Below are positions 1 to 7,820 of a stretch of DNA of 48,793 bases, piece after piece. Numbering within the stretch: the first letter of the stretch is position 1; the number at the start of each line of letters is the position of its first letter. The DNA is from an uncultured Thomasclavelia sp. (GTDB lineage: Bacteria > Bacillota_I > Bacilli_A > Erysipelotrichales > Coprobacillaceae). The notes beneath the pieces are model-generated. The model ran no database searches. It was not told the DNA's origin and worked only from the letters and a program-made list of their open reading frames with translations. The stretch spans positions 1 to 48,793 of the forward strand of contig NZ_CALUXO010000029.1 in the NCBI RefSeq assembly GCF_944324745.1, read 5' to 3'. The position numbers and the translations under genes are program-made.

Positions 1-698
1 ATATTTACAAAGGCTGGACTTGTGTATTGATATCCTCCATCCGAATGACATAAAGGATGTGCATCTTTATTAGCTTGAATTGCTTTATCAAATGTATTAA
101 AAACAAGAATATTATTATTGTGATTACCAACTTCATAACTGACGACTGTTCTATCATAGAGATCAAGAAATGCACTCAAATAAAGCTTATATTCATTATG
201 TGGGCCATATTTGAATTCTGTGACATCAGTTACCCATTTTTCATTTGGTCTTGATGCATTGAAATCTCTATTAAGATTATTCTTAGCTGTGTTGTTATTT
301 TTTCTAACTGTACAACTTCTTCGTTTAGGTCGAATGATGCTTTGAATACCTAATGTCCTCATGATCTTATAGATACGTTTGTCACTATAATGTCTATGAT
401 GATCTCTATTTATTCTATCAGCCATCATTCTATAACCTAATAATCCGTTATATTTTTTATGATATTCTTTGATCAGCTCAGCTATCTCTTCATTTTCCTT
501 GTCTACAATACTCTTTTCATGATGAAGCCATTTATAATAGTTTGCACGTTTGACATCAAGTATTCTACACATAAGTGATATATTTGGTGTGTTTCCTTTA
601 TCTACTTCTTCTTCGCTAATTTCTTTGATTGCTTCATATTCTTCTTCATATTTGCTTTCTCTGTATATCGCCTTCTTTCTATCTCGTCCAATTTTTTT
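1..698 (-). CDS. IS3-family transposase OrfB (integrase core), partial
   Basis: This is the catalytic subunit of the insertion sequence, which joins element ends to target DNA. I translated the -1 frame relative to orfA. It is open from just upstream of the A7 run at 692-698 to the window edge. It reads KKIGRDRKKAIYRESKYEEE, then an HTH_21-like segment with RANYYKWLHH and GLLGYRMMADRI, then an rve integrase core with WVTDVTEF (first catalytic Asp) and LCHSDGGYQY (second Asp). The catalytic Glu lies outside the window. No stop or frameshift is seen in the visible part, so the gene may be intact. It has no obvious start codon with a Shine-Dalgarno site, which fits expression as an OrfAB fusion by ribosomal frameshifting. 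Confidence 0.85.
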
Positions 699-1348
699 AA
701 CATTCTTACCTCCAATAGTGCCATTTCAAGTTCATATTCCTTTTGTTTGAGCTGTCGTTTTAATAAAGTCATTTCATCAACTTCTTCATCAGCTTTATGA
801 TGTCCACGTCTATCACCTAAACCATCTTTGCCGTTTTCCTTATACTTCTTGACCCAATTAAAGACATTAGCGTAAGTTGTTTCAAATACCTTAGCTGTTG
901 TCTTATAGTCCAAATCATGTTCAAGACAATACTTTACAATTTCAATACGTTCTTCTTTATTTACTTTTCTGCTTTTCGCCATATAGATATCTTCTCCTCC
1001 AGGAATGTAATCCTTCAATTCCATATGACTATTATAATCTTTTATCCACTTTATGATAGTGCTATTAGAAGAAATATTATATTTTATTGCCAGATCATCT
1101 AATGAACCTTCGCCGTTTAAATAAGCATCTACAACCATCTGTTTAAATGTTTTAGTATATGCATTATTTGATTTTAAATCATCAAAAGCTGATTCACCAA
1201 AAGCATTGTATTTTTTAACCCATCTATAAACAACCATATTATTTGTGCCAATTTCATCAGCTAATGAATAAGTAGATCCTTCACCATTCAAATAACGTTT
1301 ACATATTTTTATTTTTAGTTCTTTAGAATATTTGCTTTTTCTTCCCAA
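602..1348 (-). CDS. IS3-family transposase OrfA (triple helix-turn-helix)
   Basis: DNA-binding subunit of the insertion sequence, 248 aa, which is long for an IS3 OrfA (commonly about 90-175 aa). The sequence shows three consecutive HTH_Tnp-type units. Unit 1 is around residues 3-50 (SLADEIGTNNMVVYRWVKKY), unit 2 around 60-105 (DLAIKYNISSNSTIIKWIKD) and unit 3 around 125-175 (FETTYANVFNWVKKYKENG). A Leu-rich Lys/Glu coiled-coil follows (about 190-225), presumably for dimerisation. The start is a TTG at 1348 preceded by GGGAGG. That Shine-Dalgarno site is part of an inverted repeat (1355-1402). The end overlaps orfB in the -1 frame. Confidence 0.85.
   Translation of the reverse strand: MGRKSKYSKELKIKICKRYLNGEGSTYSLADEIGTNNMVVYRWVKKYNAFGESAFDDLKSNNAYTKTFKQMVVDAYLNGEGSLDDLAIKYNISSNSTIIKWIKDYNSHMELKDYIPGGEDIYMAKSRKVNKEERIEIVKYCLEHDLDYKTTAKVFETTYANVFNWVKKYKENGKDGLGDRRGHHKADEEVDEMTLLKRQLKQKEYELEMALLEVRMLKKLDEIERRRYTEKANMKKNMKQSKKLAKKK
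692..713 (-). promoter_or_regulatory. Candidate programmed -1 frameshift site in the IS
   Basis: In the orfA frame the minus strand reads TTA AAA AAA TTG, giving the heptamer A-AAA-AAA at 692-698. A Shine-Dalgarno-like GGAGGTAAG (705-713) lies six bases upstream. Slippage by -1 here leads directly into the open orfB frame. An A-rich slippery heptamer with an upstream internal Shine-Dalgarno stimulator is the arrangement known from IS150/IS911-type elements. A downstream stimulatory hairpin was not resolved. Confidence 0.65.
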
Positions 1349-1354
1349 TATAAA

Positions 1355-1402
1355 AACCTCCCGTATCAGTGTTTAATTATTTACACTGTCTACTAGGAGG
1401 TT
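1355..1402 (-). promoter_or_regulatory. Inverted repeat that can bury the orfA Shine-Dalgarno
   Basis: Two pairs of arms are nested. AACCTCC (1355-1361) pairs with GGAGGTT (1396-1402), and CAGTGT (1367-1372) pairs with ACACTG (1383-1388). In a transcript entering from cysK the whole repeat is present, and it would pair the orfA ribosome binding site GGGAGG with the element end. A transcript starting inside the repeat would leave the site free. Confidence 0.55.
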
Positions 1403-1463
1403 ATCATATCAATTTTTACCAATAGCTTTTTAAGATAAATAAGATACTTTGTAATTAAAATAA

Positions 1464-2381
1464 CTATTTAAATAAATCGGTTGATAAATATCTTTCACCA
1501 GTATCTGGTAATAAGACAACAATATTTTTACCTTCATCATTAATTTTACTAGCACCATATAAGGCAGCTCCAGCACTAATTCCAACTAATAATCCTTCTT
1601 TTTTAGCTAAAAGGCGAGAAGCTTCATATGCTTCATCGGTAGTCACGGTAATCATTTCATCAATAATATCTAAATCTAAGATATCGGGAATAAAATTAGC
1701 ACCAATTCCCTGGATACCGTGAGGTCCAGCTTTTCCTTTAGTAATTAATGGCGAATCAGCTGGTTCAATTCCAATAATTTTAATATCAGGATATTTTTCT
1801 TTTAATACCTTTCCAATTCCAGTAATTGTACCACCAGTTCCAATTCCAGCTACAAAATAATCAATTTTTTCATTTTCAAAAGTTTCAATAATTTCTTTAG
1901 CAGTTGTTTCTTGATGGGCTAAAGGATTGTTAGGATTAACGAATTGACCAGGAATAAAACTATTTTCATTTTCTTTAGCTAATTCATTAGCTTTATCAAC
2001 AGATCCCTGCATTCCCAGTTTACCTGGTGTTAAGACAATTTTAGCTCCATAAGCCTTTAATAGTTTTTGTCTTTCTATTGACATGGTTTCAGGCATGGTT
2101 AAAACTAGTTTATTGCCATAGATGGCACAAGCAATAGCTAAACCAATTCCAGTGTTACCACTAGTTGGTTCGATAATTATTGTTTCTTGATTGATTAAAT
2201 TATCTTGATATGCCTGTTCAATTAGTTTTAAGCCAACCCGGTCTTTAACGCTACCACCGGGATTAAAAAATTCTACTTTTGCAAACAAGTTGTTGTTTAA
2301 TTTTTTTTCTTGTTTTAAACGAGCAAGTTCAATGATTGGGGTATTCCCAATTGTTTCTAAAACACTTTTTTTAATATTCAT
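1464..2381 (-). CDS. cysK: Cysteine synthase A (O-acetylserine sulfhydrylase)
   Basis: Makes L-cysteine from O-acetylserine and sulfide; cytoplasmic PLP enzyme of fold type II. It has 305 aa, the usual CysK length. Visible motifs are GNTPIIELARL near the N-terminus, PGGSVKDR with the PLP lysine, the substrate loop EPTSGNTGIG, and the phosphate-binding GIGTGGTITGIG. The start at 2381 is preceded on the minus strand by AAGGAAGTG. The gene diverges from a MocR-type PLP-dependent regulator, which makes it a plausible target of that regulator (inference). No serine acetyltransferase gene is adjacent. The 3' side runs into the insertion sequence. Confidence 0.95.
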   Translation of the reverse strand: MNIKKSVLETIGNTPIIELARLKQEKKLNNNLFAKVEFFNPGGSVKDRVGLKLIEQAYQDNLINQETIIIEPTSGNTGIGLAIACAIYGNKLVLTMPETMSIERQKLLKAYGAKIVLTPGKLGMQGSVDKANELAKENENSFIPGQFVNPNNPLAHQETTAKEIIETFENEKIDYFVAGIGTGGTITGIGKVLKEKYPDIKIIGIEPADSPLITKGKAGPHGIQGIGANFIPDILDLDIIDEMITVTTDEAYEASRLLAKKEGLLVGISAGAALYGASKINDEGKNIVVLLPDTGERYLSTDLFK

Positions 2382-2413
2382 TTTTTCACTTCCTTTGTAT
2401 AGTTATACCATTA

Positions 2414-2436
2414 TTTTAATATTTTAGATATTAAAA
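2414..2436. promoter_or_regulatory. Perfect 9-bp inverted repeat, candidate operator
   Basis: TTTTAATAT (2414-2422) and ATATTAAAA (2428-2436) are exact inverse complements separated by five bases. The repeat lies between divergent cysK and the MocR-type gene and upstream of that gene's -35 box. GntR-family proteins bind such two-fold symmetric sites. The site is entirely A/T, so chance symmetry is possible. Confidence 0.4.
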
Positions 2437-2452
2437 CGATAATTTAATTTTA

Positions 2453-2481
2453 TTGTCATGGTCAAAAGTATCATTTATAAT
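2453..2481 (+). promoter_or_regulatory. Sigma-A promoter of the MocR-type gene
   Basis: TTGTCA (2453-2458), a 17-base spacer and TATAAT (2476-2481). Transcription would begin near 2488, which places the start codon at 2501 and excludes upstream in-frame starts. The predicted leader is only about 13 nt and begins at the Shine-Dalgarno AAGGGGA. Confidence 0.75.
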
Positions 2482-2500
2482 GAAAAAAAGGGGACTGATT

Positions 2501-3814
2501 ATGAAAGATTTTAAATATATACAAGTATATCAGACAATTATAGATGATATTGAAAATGGTTATTTAAAATATCACGATAAAATTCCGTCAATTAGGCAGA
2601 TGGCTAAAAGATTAGATGTAAGTCGTACGACCGTAGAAAGTGCGTATTTACAATTGTTGGTCGAAGGGTATATTTATGCTAAGGAAAAAGTTGGTTATTA
2701 CGTAGATGTTCAATATCGTAGTCAGATGAAAGGGCCAACATTTGATACTAACATAGCGGTTGAAACGCAAAAATATCGCTATGATTTTAGTGGCCGATTT
2801 GTTGACAGTGAAAGCTTTAATCTAGAAATCTGGAAAAAATATATTAAAAAAGCTTTAAATCAAACAGATGAATTAATGTGTTATGGTGAGATTTTAGGAG
2901 AACCTGCCTTAAAACAGGCCTTACAGCGATATAGTCACGAATATCGCGGACTTAGTCGTCCGGTAAATCAATATGTTATTGGTGCTGGATTTCAAATTCT
3001 GTTATATCATATATGTAGTTTATTTGGAAAAGATACGATTGTTGGAATTGAAGAGGGTGGTTTTAAACAGGCGGAAGCTGTTTTTCATGATTGTCATTTA
3101 CAAGTTGTTAAATTACCAGTCGATGATCAGGGAATTACGATTGATGGATTAAAAAAGGCTAATTTAAAGCTATTGTATCTTAATAGTTCTTCAGGGGGAT
3201 ATCATGGTCATCCAATAAAATGGCAGCGACGACTAGAAATAATAAATTTTGCTAGAGAAAATGATGTTTTCATTATTGAAGATGATCATAATGGTGAATT
3301 AAAATTTAACACTAAGCCAATCGATGCTATGTCTAAACTGGATAATGAACGGATTTTTTATGTTGGTTCTTTCTCTAAATTATTATTACCATCCATTCGA
3401 ATTAGTTATATGGCGCTGCCAAATTATTTTACAAAGATATTTTATCAAAAAGTTTCCAGTTATCATCAAACGGCTTCTAAACTAGAACAGTTGGCTTTAG
3501 CCATGTATATTGATGATGGGCAACTGGCCAGACATTTAAAAAAACTAAGAAAACATTATCGAATCAAAGGCAATCATTTATTAACATCACTCCAGAACGC
3601 TTTTCCTAACCATCATTTTGAATTATATGAAACTGCATTAAAGATTACTATGGCGGTTGCTGATGAATTAACTGACCAATATATTGAAACAGCTAAAAAA
3701 CATAATATTCGCGTTACTAAAAATAGTAGTAATCAAATTGTTTTATCATTTTCGGGGATTTTTGAACATGATATTGATGAAGCTATCAATCTTTTAAAAG
3801 AAATTTGGCAATAG
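2501..3814 (+). CDS. MocR/GntR-family transcriptional regulator with aminotransferase-like domain
   Basis: 437-aa regulator. Residues 1-70 form a GntR-type winged helix (KIPSIRQMAKRLDVSRTTVE, then EGYIYAKEKVGYYV). The rest is a class-I aminotransferase fold with the PLP lysine in VGSFSKLLLPS and the cofactor-binding region IEDDHNGELKF. MocR proteins sense PLP or amino-substrates and often regulate a divergent gene; here that gene is cysK. PdxR is another member of the family, but no pdxS/pdxT genes are in view. The start is the ATG at 2501, after AAGGGGA, because the promoter at 2453-2481 covers earlier candidates. Its effector is unknown. Confidence 0.9.
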   Translation: MKDFKYIQVYQTIIDDIENGYLKYHDKIPSIRQMAKRLDVSRTTVESAYLQLLVEGYIYAKEKVGYYVDVQYRSQMKGPTFDTNIAVETQKYRYDFSGRFVDSESFNLEIWKKYIKKALNQTDELMCYGEILGEPALKQALQRYSHEYRGLSRPVNQYVIGAGFQILLYHICSLFGKDTIVGIEEGGFKQAEAVFHDCHLQVVKLPVDDQGITIDGLKKANLKLLYLNSSSGGYHGHPIKWQRRLEIINFARENDVFIIEDDHNGELKFNTKPIDAMSKLDNERIFYVGSFSKLLLPSIRISYMALPNYFTKIFYQKVSSYHQTASKLEQLALAMYIDDGQLARHLKKLRKHYRIKGNHLLTSLQNAFPNHHFELYETALKITMAVADELTDQYIETAKKHNIRVTKNSSNQIVLSFSGIFEHDIDEAINLLKEIWQ

Positions 3815-3845
3815 AAAAAAGGAAGTAGTCACTTCCTTTTTATTT
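3815..3845. terminator. Bidirectional terminator
   Basis: AAAAAAGGAAGT (3815-3826), loop AGTC, then ACTTCCTTTTT. A-tract and T-tract flank the stem, so it can stop both the MocR-type gene and the leftward phosphofructokinase gene, whose stop codon lies inside it. Confidence 0.85.
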
Positions 3846-5078
3846 ATTTAAATGTTTACAGCTATAATAAGCTGGAATACCATTTTTATACTCAATATGT
3901 ACTTCACCTTGAATCAATGGATATAAATAATCATAAAGTTCTTGTGTAATATCATTATGTTCTTCATTGATCCATTCAGTAGGAATTTTTTGCTCTAGAT
4001 TAGCAATGCTACGAACATCACTAGAAACATATTCAATCAAATATGGGTTGTTTGAAACTCGTTTAAAGCCCATTACATGACCAGATTTTCCGGCTATAGC
4101 CGTTTCAATTGCTTGTTGCCCAATGACAAATGATTCATTTAAATCAGTTTTGCTGGCAATATGCATAGCACATCGTTGTAAAACGTTTAATTCAATACTA
4201 CGCACTTTACATTGGAATTCTTTAAAAACTAGTGATTCCAGCATTTTTCCAGTTCCAGAATGCAAAACATGACCAAAGGCATCTTTTTTAGCATACTTTG
4301 AATCATCATCTAAGTAATGACCATTTTCGTCTTTAATTCCTTCACTAACCGCAACAACGACACAACGTTTACGTTTAAATACCTCACGGATATCATCTAA
4401 GAATTTTTGTTTATCAAAAACAACTTCTGGTAAATAAATTAAATCAGGGGCATCGTTATATTCATTACGAGCTAAAGCAGCGGCTGCAGTTAACCAGCCA
4501 GCATTACGTCCCATGATTTCAATAATCGTTACTGATTGTAACTGATAAATTAAACTATCATGAACAACTTCTAAAATTGAAGAAGCAACATATTTGGCTG
4601 CTGAACCAAACCCAGGAGTATGATCAGTTCCCATTAAATCATTATCGATAGTTTTAGGAATCCCAATAAAATTGATATGACTATTGATAGCTTTAGCATA
4701 ATCATCTAATTTCATGACAGTATCCATTGAGTCGTTACCACCGATATAAAAGAAATCAGTAATTTCTAGTTTTTCTAAAATTTCGAATAATTTAAGATAA
4801 GTTTCTTGATTCTCTTCATGAGTTGGTAATTTAAATCTACATGATCCTAAATACATCGCCGGAGTTTGTTTTAAGGCATTGATTTTATCTCCGGTATCAA
4901 ATTCTTTTAATAAATCCATATAACGACCATCTAACAGTCCTTTAATTCCGTTGATCATTCCATAAACATTTTCATAAACACCACTGGTTTTAGCTTTATG
5001 AATGATACCGGCTAAACTTGCATTAATTGCTGTTGTGGGTCCTCCAGATTGTCCAATAATACAATTTCTCTTTTTCAT
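3840..5078 (-). CDS. Phosphofructokinase, pyrophosphate-dependent type
   Basis: Phosphorylates fructose 6-phosphate to fructose 1,6-bisphosphate in glycolysis. It has 412 aa, longer than the ~320-aa ATP-type PfkA. The N-terminal loop is GQSGGPTTAINAS, not the GGDAPGMNA seen in ATP enzymes. At the two donor-specificity positions it has Asp in IGGNDSMD and Lys in IPKTIDND, where ATP enzymes have Gly. This is the signature of PPi-dependent enzymes. The usual GGDD is GGND here. The start is the ATG at 5078, preceded by AAAGGAG; an upstream in-frame extension has no ribosome site. It lies 42 bases after the lipoprotein gene on the same strand and is probably co-transcribed with it. Confidence 0.9.
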   Translation of the reverse strand: MKKRNCIIGQSGGPTTAINASLAGIIHKAKTSGVYENVYGMINGIKGLLDGRYMDLLKEFDTGDKINALKQTPAMYLGSCRFKLPTHEENQETYLKLFEILEKLEITDFFYIGGNDSMDTVMKLDDYAKAINSHINFIGIPKTIDNDLMGTDHTPGFGSAAKYVASSILEVVHDSLIYQLQSVTIIEIMGRNAGWLTAAAALARNEYNDAPDLIYLPEVVFDKQKFLDDIREVFKRKRCVVVAVSEGIKDENGHYLDDDSKYAKKDAFGHVLHSGTGKMLESLVFKEFQCKVRSIELNVLQRCAMHIASKTDLNESFVIGQQAIETAIAGKSGHVMGFKRVSNNPYLIEYVSSDVRSIANLEQKIPTEWINEEHNDITQELYDYLYPLIQGEVHIEYKNGIPAYYSCKHLNK

Positions 5079-5120
5079 CTTTATCTCCTTTTTACGATGA
5101 CATTCTAACATTTTTAGTCA

Positions 5121-5789
5121 TTAAAAAAAAGTAGTTACAGTCTTTTTTAATAAAACGAAAAATAAAATGATGATAATGCCCCCAATTAAAAAACTAGTGA
5201 GTTGCCAGTTTGATGATTGGCTGTTAGAAATAACTTTGATTTGGGTTGCTTTATCTTGATTTAAAAAGTTCAACAGATTAATTTTAACTTGGTTATTGGT
5301 AATAGAGCCATAACTAGTTTCTTGAATGGTTCCAGGAAGTGAGATTGTAAGATTAATATCAAGATTTAGATTTTCTAGTGATGAAATGGAGTAATTGTTA
5401 ATATCGTTTAATTCATTTAGATTAATAATGTTATTGATATCGGTTTTATTGATAATTAACGAATATTGATCATTTTTTTGATCATAGCTTAAAAAGTTTA
5501 ATAAATAGGTCGTGATTTCTTCTGGAGCAATGAGCTCTAAACCGACATAACGACTGCCGTTGATCGTCTTTGCAATTTGTTTGATTTGCCAGGTATTGAA
5601 TTGGCTTGCTAGCAGAGTATTTTGTAATTCATCTAACGAGGTATCATAAGTGGATAAAAGTTTTTCTTGACAATACATGGCAACTTTCAAATTGGCCTGG
5701 TCTCGATTTTGATATTCAATTTCGATATTTCCTTGAACACAACCAGTTAGAAAGAAAGCTAAATATATTAATAATAGTATTTTTTTCAT
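5121..5789 (-). CDS. LppM-like lipoprotein with C-terminal membrane anchor
   Basis: 222 aa. An N-terminal signal with lipobox LTGC (residues about 13-16 of MKKILLLIYLAFFLTGC) predicts lipidation and export. A beta-rich domain follows, with LDINLTISLPGTIQETSYG near the end, and then a C-terminal membrane helix around SFLIGGIIIILFFVLLKK. This layout (lipoprotein, ~170-residue domain, terminal helix) matches LppM/DUF3153-type proteins; the assignment rests on pattern only. The start at 5789 is preceded by AAAGGAGAATTG. It is the first gene of a two-gene minus-strand unit with the phosphofructokinase. No catalytic motif is evident. Confidence 0.65.
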   Translation of the reverse strand: MKKILLLIYLAFFLTGCVQGNIEIEYQNRDQANLKVAMYCQEKLLSTYDTSLDELQNTLLASQFNTWQIKQIAKTINGSRYVGLELIAPEEITTYLLNFLSYDQKNDQYSLIINKTDINNIINLNELNDINNYSISSLENLNLDINLTISLPGTIQETSYGSITNNQVKINLLNFLNQDKATQIKVISNSQSSNWQLTSFLIGGIIIILFFVLLKKTVTTFF

Positions 5790-5932
5790 CAATTCTCCTT
5801 TCAAATAGTATTGTGCCACTTTCTAGTAATTCTATAATTAAAAACTAGACTTATCTTGATTAAATTAATATAATTTAACTATGGTTAACATATAGTTCAT
5901 ATTAACGCTTTACAATAAAGTAGGTGATATCG

Positions 5933-6355
5933 ATGAAAGTAGAAGTATTATATACAAATAAATCAAAACATATCAAACCAGTAGCTGAAGCGATGGCCCG
6001 ATGGGTCAAGACTCATGCTAAGCCTATTGATGCTTTTGATAGTGAAAGCCAAGTTGATCTATTATTAATCGGTTTTGATGATTCGGTAAGAAAAGATGTT
6101 GAACTAGAAACATTTATTAAAAAACTCAATCGTCATTATATCCATAATTTAGCTTTATTTAATGCGTTTTATCTAAATGAAAATAAGATGAATAATATGA
6201 TAAAGCTATGTCAGCAGACTAATTTGCCATTGATGCGAGAGCAATATTCGTTCAAATTGACTTTTAAGCAATTAAAAGAAGTTGATCAGGGCGTAATTGA
6301 CGGGGCTAGATTATATATTGAAGATATGGTAAATATTGTAAGAGATTATTATTGA
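5933..6355 (+). CDS. Flavodoxin-like small protein
   Basis: 140 aa if it begins at the ATG at 5933, which follows AGGTGAT at a normal distance; a GTG at 5924 is in frame but lies inside that ribosome site. The first strand and loop, VEVLYTNKSKHIKPVAEAMA, resemble a flavodoxin beta1-loop-helix with a degenerate phosphate-binding loop. VDLLLIGFDDSV and HNLALFNAFYLNE could be the later strands. The protein is short and lacks a clear FMN signature, so redox function is a guess. It stands alone between a divergent lipoprotein gene and its own terminator. Confidence 0.5.
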   Translation: MKVEVLYTNKSKHIKPVAEAMARWVKTHAKPIDAFDSESQVDLLLIGFDDSVRKDVELETFIKKLNRHYIHNLALFNAFYLNENKMNNMIKLCQQTNLPLMREQYSFKLTFKQLKEVDQGVIDGARLYIEDMVNIVRDYY

Positions 6356-6356
6356 G

Positions 6357-6387
6357 GTAGAAGAGCAGTTCTTCTGCTTTTTATTTA
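6357..6387 (+). terminator. Rho-independent terminator
   Basis: Stem GTAGAAGA (6357-6364) with TCTTCTGC (6370-6377), one G-T pair, five-base loop, then TTTTTATTTAT. It starts right after the TGA of the flavodoxin-like gene. Confidence 0.75.
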
Positions 6388-6458
6388 TCGATAATAGTTT
6401 ATGGTAGAAAAATTTTTTTATCTATGATACAATTTTATCAATTTTAGGAGGAATTATT

Positions 6459-7742
6459 ATGGATAAAAATAAATATGGTTTTGAAACATTACAGATACAT
6501 GCTGGACAACAACCAGATCCAGTTACGAAAGCAACTGGTTTACCATTGTATTTATCAAATGCGTTTACTTTTGATGATGCTGATCAGGCAGCGCGTATTT
6601 TTGCTTTAGAAGAGGGTGGATATTTCTATTCACGTTTATCAAACCCAACAGTAGAAGCTTTACAACAAAGAATGGCTGCTTTAGATGGTGGTGTTGGTGC
6701 TGTAGCTTTTGCTTCAGGAACTGCGGCTATCATGGGATTAATAATGACTATTTGTCAAAGTGGAGATGAAATTATTGCGGCTAATAATTTATATGGTGGT
6801 ACAATTGGTTCTTTATCAGGAACAATGACCGGAATGGGCTTTAAATCTCATTTTGTTGATCCAAATGATTTAGAAACGATGGAATCAATGATCAATGATA
6901 AAACACGTTTAATTTTTGTAGAATCAGTTGGAAATCCTAATGGGGATATGCTTGATTTTGATGCAATTAGTGATTTATGTAAAAAGTATAATTTATTATT
7001 TGTGGTTGATAATACAACACCAACACCATATTTATTTAGACCAATCGAACATGGGGCAAATTTAGTTGTTTATTCAACTACAAAATATTTAGCTGGACAT
7101 GGTAATGTCATGGGTGGTGTCGTTGTTGATGCTGGAAATTTCCAATGGAAAGATAATCCTCGTTATCCGTTATTTAATACCCCTGATAAAGCTTATCATG
7201 ATATTGTTTATGCTGATTTAAAAGAGCAGGCTTTTTGTACTAAAGCAGTAGCTAAAACATTACGTGATTTAGGTGGGTGTATGTCACCATTTAATGCATA
7301 TATGACTTTACTAGGATTAGAAACTCTATCATTGAGAATGAAAAAACACGTAGAAAATTCACGGGCGCTGGCAAAATTTTTAAGTGAATGCCCTGATGTT
7401 GAATGGGTTAGCTATGCTGAATTGCCAGATAGTCCTAATTATCAACTAGCTAAAAAGTATTTCCCTAATGGATTTGGTGGTTTATATACTTTTGGTGTAC
7501 GTGGTGGTGTTGCTGGTGGTAAAACGGTCATCAACAATATTAAGTTATTTATTCATGTTACTAACTTTGCTGATTCTCGTTCTTTATTAACGCATCCAGC
7601 TAGTACAACGCATGCGCAAATGTCAGAAGAAGAACGTTTAGCCGGTGGTGTTAAACAAGAAACAATCAGAATGTCAGTTGGATTAGAAGATGTAGATGAT
7701 TTGATTGCTGATTTAAAGCAAGCTTTTGCTAAAATAAAATAA
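6459..7742 (+). CDS. metY: O-acetylhomoserine sulfhydrylase (aminocarboxypropyltransferase)
   Basis: PLP enzyme of the Cys/Met metabolism family (fold type I) that makes homocysteine from O-acetylhomoserine and sulfide. It has 427 aa, typical for MetY. It shows FETLQIHAGQQPDP at the N-terminus, YSRLSNPTVEALQQR, the AFASGTAAIM cofactor loop and VVYSTTKYLAGHGN with the PLP lysine. The C-terminus has SLLTHPASTTHAQM and the phosphate-binding ETIRMSVGLED. The ATG at 6459 follows TAGGAGGAATT. A weak extended -10 (TGATACAAT, 6425-6433) lies just upstream. No SAM riboswitch or T-box fits in the 100-base gap. With cysK nearby it gives the region a sulfur-assimilation theme. Confidence 0.95.
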   Translation: MDKNKYGFETLQIHAGQQPDPVTKATGLPLYLSNAFTFDDADQAARIFALEEGGYFYSRLSNPTVEALQQRMAALDGGVGAVAFASGTAAIMGLIMTICQSGDEIIAANNLYGGTIGSLSGTMTGMGFKSHFVDPNDLETMESMINDKTRLIFVESVGNPNGDMLDFDAISDLCKKYNLLFVVDNTTPTPYLFRPIEHGANLVVYSTTKYLAGHGNVMGGVVVDAGNFQWKDNPRYPLFNTPDKAYHDIVYADLKEQAFCTKAVAKTLRDLGGCMSPFNAYMTLLGLETLSLRMKKHVENSRALAKFLSECPDVEWVSYAELPDSPNYQLAKKYFPNGFGGLYTFGVRGGVAGGKTVINNIKLFIHVTNFADSRSLLTHPASTTHAQMSEEERLAGGVKQETIRMSVGLEDVDDLIADLKQAFAKIK

Positions 7743-7820
7743 AAAAAGAGCTGATAATCAAAGAAACCTCCTTTATGGGATTTCCATAAAGGAGGTTAAC
7801 TTTTAAAGTTAGCTCTTTTT
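7741..7820. terminator. Long nested bidirectional terminator hairpin
   Basis: The outer arms AAAAAAGAGCT (7741-7751) and AGCTCTTTTTT (7810-7820) form a two-way terminator. Inside is an exact 14-bp hairpin, AACCTCCTTTATGG (7764-7777) with CCATAAAGGAGGTT (7783-7796) and a five-base loop. It separates convergent metY and def and overlaps the stop codons of both. Confidence 0.8.

Larger units (their letters stand above)
1..1406 (-). mobile_element. IS3-family (IS150-like) insertion sequence, 3' part outside window
   Basis: The element carries an HTH protein (orfA) and, in the -1 frame, a DDE integrase (orfB). Reading leftward, orfB runs off the window edge, so the distal terminal repeat, the final catalytic Glu and any target duplication cannot be seen. 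The proximal end is placed near 1406, where the minus strand reads TGATAACCTCC. This end is estimated from the usual TG terminus of IS3 elements, not from a matched inverted repeat. The element lies about 60 bases beyond the cysK stop and in the same orientation, so cysK readthrough would enter it. Confidence 0.85.

Noticed and set aside
2453-2500. Upstream starts (TTG 2453, ATG 2480) for the MocR-type gene
   Set aside because: They overlap or precede the -10 box of the gene's own promoter; ATG 2501 has the ribosome site.
5876-5896. AACTAT/ATAGTT symmetric site with central GTTAAC before the flavodoxin-like gene
   Set aside because: Six-base A/T-rich arms are expected by chance at this composition.
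1355-7796. Shared AACCTCC/GGAGGTT arms in the IS end and in the metY-def hairpin, suggesting a common mobile origin
   Set aside because: Only seven bases are shared and they match the Shine-Dalgarno complement; the rest differs.
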